A DNA stretch of 64,000 nt. Source: JAJEDW01 sp963555775. Its GTDB lineage: Bacteria > Acidobacteriota > Terriglobia > 20CM-2-55-15. Made by a program: the position numbers and the translations under genes. The notes beneath the pieces were generated by a model. The model ran no database searches. It had not been told where the DNA came from and was given only the letters and a program-made list of their open reading frames with translations. Below, piece by piece: positions 24,631 through 33,239 of the stretch. Numbering within the stretch: position 1 is the stretch's first letter; each line of letters starts with the position of its first letter. The stretch lies in contig CAUVWY020000010.1 of assembly GCA_963555775.3 (NCBI GenBank), forward strand, positions 1,116,001-1,180,000, in the 5' to 3' direction.

Positions 24631-25881
24631 ATGGACAGACCGCGACCAGATCAGACGCGAAAGAAACGAATCAAACGGATTCTGTATTCGATCATCGCGA
24701 TCGGCACCGTCGCCGGCGTCACGTACGCCCTTTCGCAGTTGGAACCGGCGGCCCCTCGAGTCGAGCGGGCCACGTTGTATCCCGACACGGTACAGCGGGG
24801 CGAGATGGTCCGCCAGGTCCGCGGCATCGGCAAACTGGTTCCCGAGGAAGTCCGTTGGATCCCTGCACAGAGTCAGGGCCTCGTCGAACGGATACTCTTG
24901 GAACCGGGAGTCCTGGTGACCCCCGACTCGATCATCGTGGAACTCAGCAACCCTCAACTCGAACAGGACACGCGGAACTCCGAACTCGACATCGTGGCCG
25001 AGGAGGCCAATCAGGCCAATCTTCGCGTACAGCTTCAGAGCTCGCTTCTGAACCAGAGGGCGGGCGCCGCATCGGTCGAAGCCGAATTCAAAAGGTCGCA
25101 ATTGCAGTTCGAGGCCGATTCCGAACTGCACCGCGAAGGTCTCAAATCGGACCTCGACCTGAGCCTGTCACGCGTTCAGAGCGAGAACGTGGCCGAGCGA
25201 TGGGACTTCGAACAGCAAGTCATGGCAATGGCGGCCAGAGCGAACGAAGCACAGCTTGCGGCCGCGGAAACACGACTGGAGCAGTTGCGGGCCGTCTACC
25301 AATTGAAATTGGACCAACTCGATCGACTTCGGGTCCGCGCGGGAATATCCGGCGTCCTGGAGCAGGTGCCGGTTGAAGTGGGCCAGCAACTCTCGGCGGG
25401 CGCCAACGTGGCTCGAGTCTCCGAGCCGTCCAAATTGAAGGCAGAACTGGCAATCCCCGAAACCCAGGCTCGGGACATCCTGATCGGACAATACGTCGAT
25501 GTCGATACCCGAAACGGAGTCATTCCGGGTACCGTCATCCGAATCGATCCCGTTGTCGACAGCGGCACCGTCACCGTGGACGTGCGTCTGGACGGGGAGT
25601 TGCCGCGCGGCGCCCGTCCCGACCTCAGCGTCGATGGCACGATCGAGATCGAACGCCTCGAAAACGTGCTTTATGTCGGACGGCCAGCCTACGGGCAGGC
25701 CAACAGCATGGTTTCGATGTTCAGGATTCTTGAAACCGGAGAGGCAATTCGAACCACGGTTCAATTGGGAAGAACATCGGTGAGCGAGATCGAAATTCTT
25801 GGCGGTCTCGAGGTTGGCGACGAAGTGATCCTTTCGGACATGTCCTCCTGGGACGAATTCGATCGAATCCAGTTGAACTAA
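24631..25881 (+). CDS. HlyD/MacA-type periplasmic adaptor protein
   Basis: A 416-aa membrane-fusion protein. One N-terminal membrane anchor (RILYSIIAIGTVAGVTYAL, ~residues 13-31) precedes a lipoyl-type half (GEMVRQVRGIGKLVPEEVRWIPAQSQGLVERILLEPG), a long coiled coil (~105-220, with NSELDIVAEEANQANLRVQLQSSLLNQ), the second lipoyl half (LRVRAGISGVLEQVPVEVGQQL) and a beta-barrel region (VDTRNGVIPGTVIRIDPVVDSGTVTVDVRL). It bridges an inner-membrane ABC exporter to TolC. The family requires a permease, and none is encoded in this window. Confidence 0.9.
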   Translation: MDRPRPDQTRKKRIKRILYSIIAIGTVAGVTYALSQLEPAAPRVERATLYPDTVQRGEMVRQVRGIGKLVPEEVRWIPAQSQGLVERILLEPGVLVTPDSIIVELSNPQLEQDTRNSELDIVAEEANQANLRVQLQSSLLNQRAGAASVEAEFKRSQLQFEADSELHREGLKSDLDLSLSRVQSENVAERWDFEQQVMAMAARANEAQLAAAETRLEQLRAVYQLKLDQLDRLRVRAGISGVLEQVPVEVGQQLSAGANVARVSEPSKLKAELAIPETQARDILIGQYVDVDTRNGVIPGTVIRIDPVVDSGTVTVDVRLDGELPRGARPDLSVDGTIEIERLENVLYVGRPAYGQANSMVSMFRILETGEAIRTTVQLGRTSVSEIEILGGLEVGDEVILSDMSSWDEFDRIQLN

Positions 25882-25904
25882 CGCCCATGAGAGAGGAGAC
25901 GCAG

Positions 25905-26618
25905 ATGACGGAACAACCGCCCGTGATCCGGATGGAGAGTGTCAGAAAGATTTTCTTTACCGAAGAAGTCGAGACCCATGCGCTCGCCGGAATCCACATG
26001 CAGATCGAGCGCGGCGAATACGTCGCGATCTCCGGTCCTTCCGGCTGCGGCAAATCGACGTTGCTCTCCATACTGGGACTTCTGGATTCTCCGACCGAGG
26101 GCGAATACTGGTTGAACTCGCGGGCCGTCGCCGAACTGTCGATGTCGGAAAGGGCGCGGATTCGCAACCGTGAAGTCGGTTTCATCTTTCAGGCTTTCAA
26201 TCTGATCGGAGACCTGACGGTTTACGAGAACGTCGAACTTCCGCTGACCTATCGCGGCATGCCATCCAGCGAGCGAAAGCAGGCGGTACTTGAAGCGCTG
26301 GACAAGGTGGAAATGTCGCATCGGATGAAGCACTATCCATCGCAGCTTTCAGGTGGCCAACAGCAACGCGTCGCGGTCGCACGCGCTCTCGGTGGGGCTC
26401 CGTCGATCCTGCTCGCCGATGAGCCGACCGGAAACCTGGACTCCAGGAACGGCGAAGCGGTGATGGATCTGATGCAAAATCTGCACCATGAAGGCGCCAC
26501 GATCTGCATGGTGACTCACGACCCGCGGTACACCGCGTATGCCGAGCGAACGATTCACCTGTTCGACGGCGCAATCGTCGAAGAGAGCGCGGCTGCGGTC
26601 GAGTCCGTACAGGATTAG
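25905..26618 (+). CDS. ABC transporter ATP-binding protein (MacB/LolD type)
   Basis: A 237-aa ATPase with every ABC landmark: Walker A GPSGCGKST, Q-loop FIFQAFNLIGDLTVYEN, signature LSGGQQQRVAVARAL, Walker B ILLADEPTGNLD and switch VTHDPRY. It belongs to the MacB/LolD/FtsE group, which works with FtsX-fold permeases. The ATG at 25905 has GGAG six bases upstream; an ATG at 25887 would add six residues. It follows the adaptor closely and precedes a second, similar ATPase by 127 bp. Confidence 0.93.
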   Translation: MTEQPPVIRMESVRKIFFTEEVETHALAGIHMQIERGEYVAISGPSGCGKSTLLSILGLLDSPTEGEYWLNSRAVAELSMSERARIRNREVGFIFQAFNLIGDLTVYENVELPLTYRGMPSSERKQAVLEALDKVEMSHRMKHYPSQLSGGQQQRVAVARALGGAPSILLADEPTGNLDSRNGEAVMDLMQNLHHEGATICMVTHDPRYTAYAERTIHLFDGAIVEESAAAVESVQD

Positions 26619-26745
26619 AATATGCAATGCCGGGCGGCCGAGCGCCGTCCGACAGGGCGTTCCACCGTGGTGATCCTCGGGACATCGATTCCATACCGCG
26701 GGACGCTGAAACCGCCGCGGTTCAGCGACGGAAGCGCACGACGAC

Positions 26746-27435
26746 ATGATCGAACTCCGAAACATAGAAAAGTACTACGAAACTCGCGCCGGGCGTTCAT
26801 ATGTCCTGCGGCGCATAAACGCCGACATCCACGAGGGCGAATTCGTCAGCGTGATGGGTCCTTCCGGCGCCGGCAAGTCGACACTACTGGCAATACTGGG
26901 GATGTTGGACAGTGCCTGGGAGGGCGAGTACAGACTCGAGGGTCACGCGGTTCACACGATGAGACCGAGGCAACGTGTCGAGTTGAACAAGCAGTACATC
27001 GGCTTCGTCTTCCAGCAATACCATTTGCTGGACAGCTTGACCGTCGCCGAGAATCTGGACATCCCTCTGTCGTACCGCAACGTTCGTCGAAGCGAACGTC
27101 AAGCGATCGTGGCCGATTCGCTGGACCGTTTTCAGATGGTCGGCAAGAAGGATCTGTTCCCGAACCAGTTGTCGGGTGGACAGCAACAACTCGTCGCCGT
27201 GGCCCGTGCGGTCATCGCCAATCCCCGAGTTATCCTTGCCGATGAACCGACCGGAAACCTGCATTCAAGTCAGGGCCGCGAGATCATGGAGCTTTTCAAG
27301 AAGCTCAACAAGGAAGGAACGACCATCGTTCAGGTCACGCATTCGGAAACGAACGCCGCGTACGGCCATCGGACGATTGAATTGTTCGACGGCTGGGTCC
27401 GGCGGGAACCTGAATCGACCAAGGCGTCGGTATAA
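26746..27435 (+). CDS. Second ABC transporter ATP-binding protein (MacB/LolD type)
   Basis: A 229-aa ATPase with Walker A GPSGAGKST, Q-loop FVFQQYHLLDSLTVAEN, signature LSGGQQQLVAVARAV (leucine in place of the usual arginine after QQQ), Walker B VILADEPTGNLH and switch VTHSETN. It is clearly paralogous to the preceding ATPase. Its TAA stop lies within the TATAAC target site duplicated by the IS1634 element. The insertion therefore fell exactly at the gene's end, left the coding sequence intact, and separated it from whatever followed. In related operons FtsX-like permeases come next; here there are only IS1634 and repeats. Confidence 0.92.
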   Translation: MIELRNIEKYYETRAGRSYVLRRINADIHEGEFVSVMGPSGAGKSTLLAILGMLDSAWEGEYRLEGHAVHTMRPRQRVELNKQYIGFVFQQYHLLDSLTVAENLDIPLSYRNVRRSERQAIVADSLDRFQMVGKKDLFPNQLSGGQQQLVAVARAVIANPRVILADEPTGNLHSSQGREIMELFKKLNKEGTTIVQVTHSETNAAYGHRTIELFDGWVRREPESTKASV

Positions 27436-27436
27436 C

Positions 27437-29672
27437 CTGAAGTTCCGTGCAATAAAAGACGGAAATCCGCAGTGTAATCAGTAAGATAGGCCGGATAAAG
27501 AGTGCACGTCTCTGTCTACATGTGGCTGGTCCTTAGCAAGGGTGATGGTCTTTAGAAGTTGGTAGGCCCGTGCCTGCGTGGGGTTGGGCGGGGTCGTCAT
27601 TTCAAAGGCCGGCTCATCGGAGCCGGCGCCCTTGCGGCGGCAGAGATTCCGCACGATCCCTCCGAGATCGTCGAGCAGGGTTTGAAAGCTGTGAACCGGG
27701 CTGTCGTCGTCGAGGGTGCGGGCGTGGACTTTGCGCAAGGCGGATTCGGAACGCTGGGCGGGAGCGACCGGGTCCCGGAGGGTTTTGGCCGCCTGATCCT
27801 CGTCGGCGAACAGCAACGGGCGCCACGCCTCCATCATGTGCCATTGGACGTAGTAGGCGAGCATGCAGAGAAAGATGTGCGCCCGGACGCGGTTGTCCCG
27901 ATAGTGGCGGATGGGCCGGACCTTGAGGCCGAGGGTTTTGAATGAACGAAACGCGCGCTCAACCTGAGTGAGCGATTTGTAACCGCGGACCGCATCGGCG
28001 GCGCTGATCCGCTCGGGGGAAAGGCTGGTGCGGATCACGTAGATCCCGTCCAGGGCGGCTTCGGCGGCAACTTTCTCCGGGTCGATGGCGAACTCGAAGT
28101 GATGGTCGCCGATGTCGAGCGTGAAGTGTTTTCCGACTTTGTATTTGTTGAGGACCTTGCCGGCCCGGACCCCAATGTTGTCTTTGCCGTGCAGCGCCCC
28201 TTGCCCAATCCGTCCCCGCAGACGGTCCAGCGCCGCGTCGATCGCATCGGCATGCCGCTTCCATCGCGCCTCCCGGCGGCGGGCGGCGTCGGCGTCGAGT
28301 CCGGCCCAGCCGGCGGCCATCGCGTCCGAATCGATGTGGACGTCGAAACCGTCGTTGCGGATGTCGAGCGTGTAGTACTGGCCCACCGCGTACCGTTTCA
28401 GAATCTTCCGGGCCCGGGCCCGGATCGGTTCGGCGCCCTCCAACCGGCCCCGCAGGACCATTTGGCGCACCTTCTCCAGTTCCGCGCCGGTCGCATCGAT
28501 CAATGCCTGGCGCTTATGAGCCCGCCGCCGGGCCAACAGGGGGTTGCGGCAAGCCACGAGCCGTTCGCCGGGGAAGTCCGGGTGCGTCAACTCGAACAGA
28601 TGGCGCTGATCGAACAACCCCATCTGGACCGCGCCGTCGGGGAACAGCCGGGCGATGCCCTCCGGGCGTAACGCGGTAATCCAGTCCAGCCCCTGGATCG
28701 GCCGCAACTCCTCGATGCGCGTCTGGGTAATCATGCCGCCCTCGCCCACGATCGTGAACTCGGCGACGCCGAATTGCTCCCGCACCCGCCGCACCGCGGG
28801 CAGCAGCGTTTTCGGATCGCCGGCGTTGCCTTCAAACACCGACACGGACGCCGGAATGCCCGCCCCGTTGGTCAGCAGACCGTAGTTGACCTGGAGCTTG
28901 CCCTTCTTGCCGTCGCGGTTGTGTCCGAAACGGGCCAGGGGGCAGGCCGTCCCTTCAAAGTAACTGGAGGTCCGATCGTAGAGCGCCAACCCGCCCGCCT
29001 CCAGATGACGGGCCGCCAGCTTCCGCTCGATCCGCGCCTGCCGCTCCAGCGCCCAGTCCATGGCGGCGTACAAATCGTCCTCGGTGGCCCCGGCGATGCC
29101 GAACGCCTCGGGCAGGGTGGTCTTGCGCCACCACCGGGTCGTGGCCAGCTTGGACTGGGGATTCAGGATGCGCGCCGCCACCAGCGCGCCCACCAGGTTC
29201 CGCTCCCGCGAGGGCCGGGAACTGAGAAGCCGGTCGAAATCGAGCCGGGTCATCGCCTGCCGTACCGCCTCGACATGGCCATGAGCGGGGGAGCCGTCCG
29301 ACGCCACTTCAAGGACCTCGTCGATCCCGACCAGTCGTTCGCCCTTCAGGCAGCGGCGTAGCAACTCCACGGCCGCGGGCGGCAAGGCCGACAGATTGGC
29401 CAGGGTCCGGGACTTCACCCGGCCGTGGTGGCGGTAGCTCTCACGGAGCAGGATGGCGGGTGGCGGGTGGCGGGTGGCGGGTGGCGGGTGGCGAGTTGCG
29501 ATTGGGGACCGTCGCGACATACATGCTTACGTTATATACACGTATAGAACAATAATAATCAATATAATTATCCATAAACCCCGAACTATACATGCCTACA
29601 TTATGCACGACGAAAGACGACTCTCCCTAGTCGCATCAAACACTTGTGGGGAAATCTTCAGGGGAACTTCAG
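27437..29672. mobile_element. IS1634-family insertion sequence
   Basis: A 2236-bp element. The ends show inverted CTGAAGTTCC at 27437-27446 and GGAACTTCAG at 29663-29672, and a 6-bp direct repeat TATAAC flanks them (27431-27436 and 29673-29678). Removing the element and one repeat rejoins the stop codon of the ATPase gene directly to the left end of an R1 fragment (TATAACCCGCATTTCTCACG). The single gene is a complete transposase on the minus strand. About 140 bp of AT-rich DNA lies between its start and the right end. Confidence 0.85.
27478..29520 (-). CDS. IS1634-family transposase
   Basis: A 680-aa DDE transposase of the IS4-like superfamily. Typical segments are LLRESYRHHGRVKSRTLANLS near the start, ALYDRTSSYFEGTACPLARFGHNRDGKKGKLQVNYGLL (first aspartate), VSVFEGNAGDPKTLLPAVRRV, EFTIVGEGGMITQTRIEEL and, late, DAVRGYKSLTQVERAFRSFKTLGLKVRPI..RVRAHIFLCMLAYYVQW (YREK-like region). 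The first ~23 residues consist of a repeat (RHPPPAT twice) from a 7-bp tandem repeat, TGGCGGG, at 29456-29493. This apparently replaced the usual N-terminus before PPAILLRESYR. The remainder looks intact. Confidence 0.95.
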   Translation of the reverse strand: MSRRSPIATRHPPPATRHPPPAILLRESYRHHGRVKSRTLANLSALPPAAVELLRRCLKGERLVGIDEVLEVASDGSPAHGHVEAVRQAMTRLDFDRLLSSRPSRERNLVGALVAARILNPQSKLATTRWWRKTTLPEAFGIAGATEDDLYAAMDWALERQARIERKLAARHLEAGGLALYDRTSSYFEGTACPLARFGHNRDGKKGKLQVNYGLLTNGAGIPASVSVFEGNAGDPKTLLPAVRRVREQFGVAEFTIVGEGGMITQTRIEELRPIQGLDWITALRPEGIARLFPDGAVQMGLFDQRHLFELTHPDFPGERLVACRNPLLARRRAHKRQALIDATGAELEKVRQMVLRGRLEGAEPIRARARKILKRYAVGQYYTLDIRNDGFDVHIDSDAMAAGWAGLDADAARRREARWKRHADAIDAALDRLRGRIGQGALHGKDNIGVRAGKVLNKYKVGKHFTLDIGDHHFEFAIDPEKVAAEAALDGIYVIRTSLSPERISAADAVRGYKSLTQVERAFRSFKTLGLKVRPIRHYRDNRVRAHIFLCMLAYYVQWHMMEAWRPLLFADEDQAAKTLRDPVAPAQRSESALRKVHARTLDDDSPVHSFQTLLDDLGGIVRNLCRRKGAGSDEPAFEMTTPPNPTQARAYQLLKTITLAKDQPHVDRDVHSLSGLSY

Positions 29673-29676
29673 TATA

Positions 29677-29731
29677 ACCCGCATTTCTCACGAGTTTTCG
29701 TCGCGAAGAGCCGGAGACGCTGTCAGTGCAA
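29677..29731 (+). repeat. R1 element, left-terminal fragment
   Basis: ACCCGCATTTCTCACGAGTT followed by TTCGTCGCGAAGAGCCGGAG matches the first ~50 bp of the full R1 copies, then diverges into the palindromic tandem array. Before IS1634 inserted, it touched the stop codon of the second ATPase gene. Confidence 0.75.
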
Positions 29732-30302
29732 CGGCGTGTTCCTCACGCCGGGCGCATAGCGGCGTGTTCCTCACGCCGGGCGCATAGCGGCGTGTTCCTC
29801 ACGCCGGGCGCATAGCGGCGTGTTCCTCACGCCGGGCGCATAGCGGCGTGCGGCGTGTTCCTCACGCCGGGCGCGTAGCGGCGCGTTCTCCGGCGTGTTC
29901 CTCACGCCGGGCGCGTAGCGGCGCGTTCTCCGGCGTGTTCCTCACGCCGGGCGCGTAGCGGCGCGTTCTCCGGCGTGTTCCTCACGCCGGGCGCGTAGCG
30001 GCGCGTGCCTCGCGCCGGATCGAGCGCCTATGTCCGCACCCGGGTCGCGTAGTCCTGAATAATGCGTCCTTCTCTTGCGCGCACCAGCGCGCCCTGGCGC
30101 TTGATCCGGCGCGAGGCACGCGCCGCTACGCGCGTTTTTTATCGGCGCGACGAACGCGCCTGAGAACGCGGGCATCTTGCCCGCACCCGGGTCGCCCATA
30201 TCCGGAACAGTGAGTCTTCATGGCACGTGGCCTTGAAGTCCATGCAATCCCTTCGCGGGCCAGTCGCGCCCCCGCCTGCGACGGTTTCCCGCCAGGAATC
30301 AC
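29732..30302. repeat. Palindromic GC-rich tandem array (28-bp and 40-bp units) and related sequence
   Basis: Four units of 28 bp (starts 29732, 29760, 29788, 29816) of CGGCGTGTTCCTCACGCCGG plus GCGCATAG pass into four units of 40 bp (29851, 29891, 29931, 29971), with the extra GCGCGTTCTC. Each unit contains the hairpin GGCGTG-TTCCT-CACGCC. From 30011 to 30302 more degenerate palindromes follow (GGCGCG-TGCCT-CGCGCC; GCGGGCATCTTGCCCGC), then plain intergenic DNA. No gene is supported. The array is the inverse-orientation counterpart of 10529-10640. Confidence 0.85.
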
Positions 30303-31343
30303 TCAGAGGGTTCGCAGGTCGATCACGAACCGAAACCGGACATCCCCTGCCACGGTGCGCTCATAGGCCTCGTTGATCTTCGATATGGGAATGACTTCGA
30401 TATCCGAAACGATTCCGTTCGCGGCGCAGTAGTCGAGCATCTCCTGAGTTTCGCGAATGCCACCGATCAGCGATCCCGCAAGGCGGCGGCGCCCCATGAT
30501 GAACGGAAATGCCTCGATCCTGGCGGGCTCCGGAGAGGCGGCGACGATCACCATCGTGGCGTCCCGCTTCAACATTGCGATGTAGGGGTTCAAGTCATGC
30601 GGCGCCCAGACGGTATCGATGATCAAATGAAACCGGTTTGCGAGGGTGCCCGGATCGGCGTTCCCGCTCACGATGAATTCGGTCGCGCCCAACCGATGAG
30701 CGTCGGATTCCTTGGCCTGCGAGGTACTGAAAACGGTGACGGCGGCGCCCATCGACGCCGCGATTTTCACCCCCACGTGTCCAAGACCGCCCAATCCGAC
30801 GACACCGACCCGATCCCCCTGGCGCACACCAAAGCGCTTCAAGGGCGAATAGGTGGTGATGCCCGCACACAACAGCGGCGCGGCGGCTGCGGGATCCAGA
30901 TTTTCCGGGATTCTGAGAACGTAGTTCGAATCCACGACGATCTGTGAGGAGTAGCCGCCAAAGGTAGGCGTACTGCGGTCCCGCTCGAGGCCGTTATAGG
31001 TCATCACGCGCCCCTTCTCGCAGAACTGCTCTTCACCGCCATCGCAATCCGGACAGTCCCGGCACGAATTCACGAAGCAGCCTACGCCGACGGTGTCACC
31101 AACCTTGAAGTTCCTGACATTGGAACCCACCCTGGCGGCGCGGCCGACGATTTCGTGCCCCGGGACCATCGGATACATGGACATGCCCCACTCGTTGCGT
31201 GCCTGGTGGATGTCGGTGTGACATATGCCGCAGTAGAGAATCTCGATCAGGATGTCGTCGGGTCCGGGATCACGGCGTTCGAAATGGAACGGCGCCAGTT
31301 CTGATTTCGGGCCCTGGGTTGCATAACCTCGTGTTGCCAGCAT
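30303..31343 (-). CDS. Zinc-dependent NAD(P)+ alcohol dehydrogenase (CAD/YahK type)
   Basis: A 346-aa medium-chain dehydrogenase. Catalytic zinc ligands are in CGICHTD (residues ~45-51), GHEIVGR (~69) and the later cysteine region; the structural zinc cysteines are in CRDCPDCDGGEEQFC (~101-115). The nucleotide site VGVVGLGGLGHVGVKIA (~180-196) is the NADP-type Rossmann glycine motif. It most resembles the cinnamyl-alcohol/aldehyde reductase group, which reduces a range of aldehydes. The ATG at 31343 gives the family's normal N-terminus MLATRGYATQ; a longer frame to 31448 overlaps sixA. It is the last gene of the operon, 22 bp after sixA. Confidence 0.92.
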   Translation of the reverse strand: MLATRGYATQGPKSELAPFHFERRDPGPDDILIEILYCGICHTDIHQARNEWGMSMYPMVPGHEIVGRAARVGSNVRNFKVGDTVGVGCFVNSCRDCPDCDGGEEQFCEKGRVMTYNGLERDRSTPTFGGYSSQIVVDSNYVLRIPENLDPAAAAPLLCAGITTYSPLKRFGVRQGDRVGVVGLGGLGHVGVKIAASMGAAVTVFSTSQAKESDAHRLGATEFIVSGNADPGTLANRFHLIIDTVWAPHDLNPYIAMLKRDATMVIVAASPEPARIEAFPFIMGRRRLAGSLIGGIRETQEMLDYCAANGIVSDIEVIPISKINEAYERTVAGDVRFRFVIDLRTL

Positions 31344-31365
31344 TTTATTTTCCAGAGATAAGAGT

Positions 31366-31872
31366 TCAGCCGCCGAGCCGCCGCAACTGTCTTGGGGTAA
31401 TCCACCATTCCATAGCGGCGGTTCCCGGCGAGAGCGACGAACATTCAAGCTTGTACATACCCGCTTTCTTCAGCACGAAATCGACGCTGGAGTTGCCCGC
31501 AAGAAGAATCGAAGCAATTTCAGACAACTGGGGCTCGTGGCCCACGAGCAATACCGAATCCGCACCCGCAACCCGGGCAGACACTTCCCGAATCGCTGCC
31601 TCGGCCGGCGCCTCGGCCGCCAACCCCGCGAACATTTCCAGGCGGCCCCGTCGATCGATCGCGTCCGCCACGATCTCCGCCGTTTCTCTGGCTCGCCGGT
31701 AGGGGCTGGAAAGGATCAGGTCGAAGTCCAGCCCCATCGCTGCAATGCCTTCGGCGCCGCGCCGCATCTTCGCGATTCCTTTCGCGGTAAGCGGACGGGC
31801 CGAATCGTTCCCGGAGTAGTCCGGGTGACCGCGTTCGACTGCAATCGCATGTCGAAGTACGTAGATATCCAT
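31366..31872 (-). CDS. sixA: Phosphohistidine phosphatase SixA
   Basis: A 168-aa histidine-phosphatase-fold protein. The nucleophilic histidine is in YVLRHAIAVE (residues 4-13), followed by SSPYRRARETAEIV (~54-67) and the second histidine in VLLVGHEPQLSEIA (~107-120). SixA enzymes remove phosphate from histidine in phosphorelay and phosphotransferase proteins. The gene starts two bases after the CHAD gene's stop, so it is tightly coupled. SixA and CHAD genes are recurrent neighbours, consistent with a phosphate-storage setting. Confidence 0.93.
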   Translation of the reverse strand: MDIYVLRHAIAVERGHPDYSGNDSARPLTAKGIAKMRRGAEGIAAMGLDFDLILSSPYRRARETAEIVADAIDRRGRLEMFAGLAAEAPAEAAIREVSARVAGADSVLLVGHEPQLSEIASILLAGNSSVDFVLKKAGMYKLECSSLSPGTAAMEWWITPRQLRRLGG

Positions 31873-31874
31873 AC

Positions 31875-32777
31875 TCAGGCGCCACTGCCGAGCGATTCAC
31901 GCGGCGCTACCGCGGTGTCGGGCCGGAAGAAGCGGACTTCGTCCGCCGACTTGACGAATTCGTCGATAAGATGACGCCTGCGGCGGCGGAGTTCGTTTTC
32001 AACGACCAACAGCGAGGTTCGGCCCGAGCGGCGACGGTAGTCCATCATCGTGGCCAGCAACGAGTCCAGGTCCTGGATCGCGCCCATGCGATCCTGAAAA
32101 TCGTGCATCGCCTGGAGCCGATCGTTCGTGAATTCGTCAAACTGCGGCGCGACAATCTCAGCCATGTAGCGGAATTTCTTGAATGCCAGCCGGGTACGAT
32201 GAATCGAGCGCGGCAAGTCCGGATCGATTCGCGCCCGGAGAACCAGGACTCGACTGAACGCATCGTTCAGAGAGACGCCGATCTTCCGGACGATGCGGTC
32301 GTCATCGGGATCGACCGAAGCGACAAAGTGTTCGAGACTGCGATTCGGTTCGCGAATCAGCGCTTTCAGGTTGAACCGGCGCAGTTGCATGCGTGCGCGG
32401 CGGCCAAGGCGGCGCTCTGTGACGCAAAGGGATTTGTGGAACGATAACAGTTGCGGGAAATCCGGCAGGAGCGCTCTGGTGTAGACTTTCTGCACCTGGA
32501 CGTCCCGCATGGCGCCGAGCCCGTCGAGTTGTCCCTTGATCCTGGATCGGGCGCGCTTGATCCGTCGCGAACCGACGATGTGTTCGACGACCGCAAGAAG
32601 CGAAATCAGTCGCCTGGCGGCGATTCGGATCTCGTGGACCGCCTTTTCCGACGGCTTTCGCTGCGCCTTTTTCATGCGGCGTTGGAAGGTCCGGCACCGT
32701 TTGTCGAATCCCTCCAACAACATCCCGGCGTGGTTCGTTTCGAGCGGGCTCTTGGGCCTTAACGGGTCCAGGTTCAT
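31875..32777 (-). CDS. CHAD-domain protein (polyphosphate-binding)
   Basis: A 300-aa all-helical CHAD protein. The basic, histidine-bearing helices are diagnostic: KAVHEIRIAARRLISLLAVV (~45-64), GQLDGLGAMRDVQVQKV (~84-100) and, in the second repeat, SIHRTRLAFKKFRYMAEIV (~205-223) and FQDRMGAIQDLDSLLATM (~240-257). CHAD domains bind inorganic polyphosphate through these histidines and arginines and locate proteins to granules. The ATG at 32777 has AGGAAAG upstream; the extra 47 codons of the longer frame are not protein-like. It is encoded with Ppx, kinase-like proteins and SixA. Confidence 0.92.
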   Translation of the reverse strand: MNLDPLRPKSPLETNHAGMLLEGFDKRCRTFQRRMKKAQRKPSEKAVHEIRIAARRLISLLAVVEHIVGSRRIKRARSRIKGQLDGLGAMRDVQVQKVYTRALLPDFPQLLSFHKSLCVTERRLGRRARMQLRRFNLKALIREPNRSLEHFVASVDPDDDRIVRKIGVSLNDAFSRVLVLRARIDPDLPRSIHRTRLAFKKFRYMAEIVAPQFDEFTNDRLQAMHDFQDRMGAIQDLDSLLATMMDYRRRSGRTSLLVVENELRRRRRHLIDEFVKSADEVRFFRPDTAVAPRESLGSGA

Positions 32778-32806
32778 GAGCTTTCCTGGCGGGGATCGAT
32801 GTCCTC

Positions 32807-33199
32807 CTATTCGAACGCGCTCTTCATCAACGCCTTGATCGTGTCGTCGACGCGCCGGAGGTCTTTTCGCCGCCCTTTCGCCGGTTTGAGGCCCACACCC
32901 TCGAGTGTCGCCGACCAAGTCTCCATCGTTGCGGCTTTGACGTCGGACTGCTTCCGGACGTCCGAAGTGCCATCAAGGAAGTCGATGAGCGTGTTGATGT
33001 CGCCATCCAGATTCGCCAGATACGCCTCGCACACCTGGTTGGCTTCGACCCTCAGGTGTTCGAGGCGGCATATCAGATCCTTCTGAAGCGCGGCGAAAGC
33101 CTTCTTCCTGTCCTCGGTGGAAAGCGGAAGCCTTTCTTTGATGACGATGTGCGGGGTGGCTGTCCTCGGTCCGGTCGATCGCGGCGTCTTTGTGACCAA
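32807..33199 (-). CDS. Unknown 130-aa helical protein in the polyphosphate operon
   Basis: I do not recognise a family. The protein is charged and helical (STEDRKKAFAALQKDLICRL, VEANQVCEAYLANLDGDINTLIDFLDG, KDLRRVDDTIKALMKSAFE) without membrane segments. I chose TTG at 33199 because AGGAGG lies exactly six bases upstream; the frame continues to 33268 but those residues are not protein-like. It sits between the second thymidylate-kinase-like gene (40 bp before) and the CHAD gene (29 bp after) on the same strand, so it belongs to that operon. Confidence 0.65.
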   Translation of the reverse strand: MVTKTPRSTGPRTATPHIVIKERLPLSTEDRKKAFAALQKDLICRLEHLRVEANQVCEAYLANLDGDINTLIDFLDGTSDVRKQSDVKAATMETWSATLEGVGLKPAKGRRKDLRRVDDTIKALMKSAFE

Positions 33200-33239
33200 C
33201 GTTTCCCTCCTCACCGGTGTGAATCGGTCTGAAAATGTG

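Noticed and set aside
29732..30010. CRISPR-like periodic array
   Set aside because: Units are contiguous 28- and 40-bp repeats with no unique spacers, internally palindromic, and no cas genes are present.
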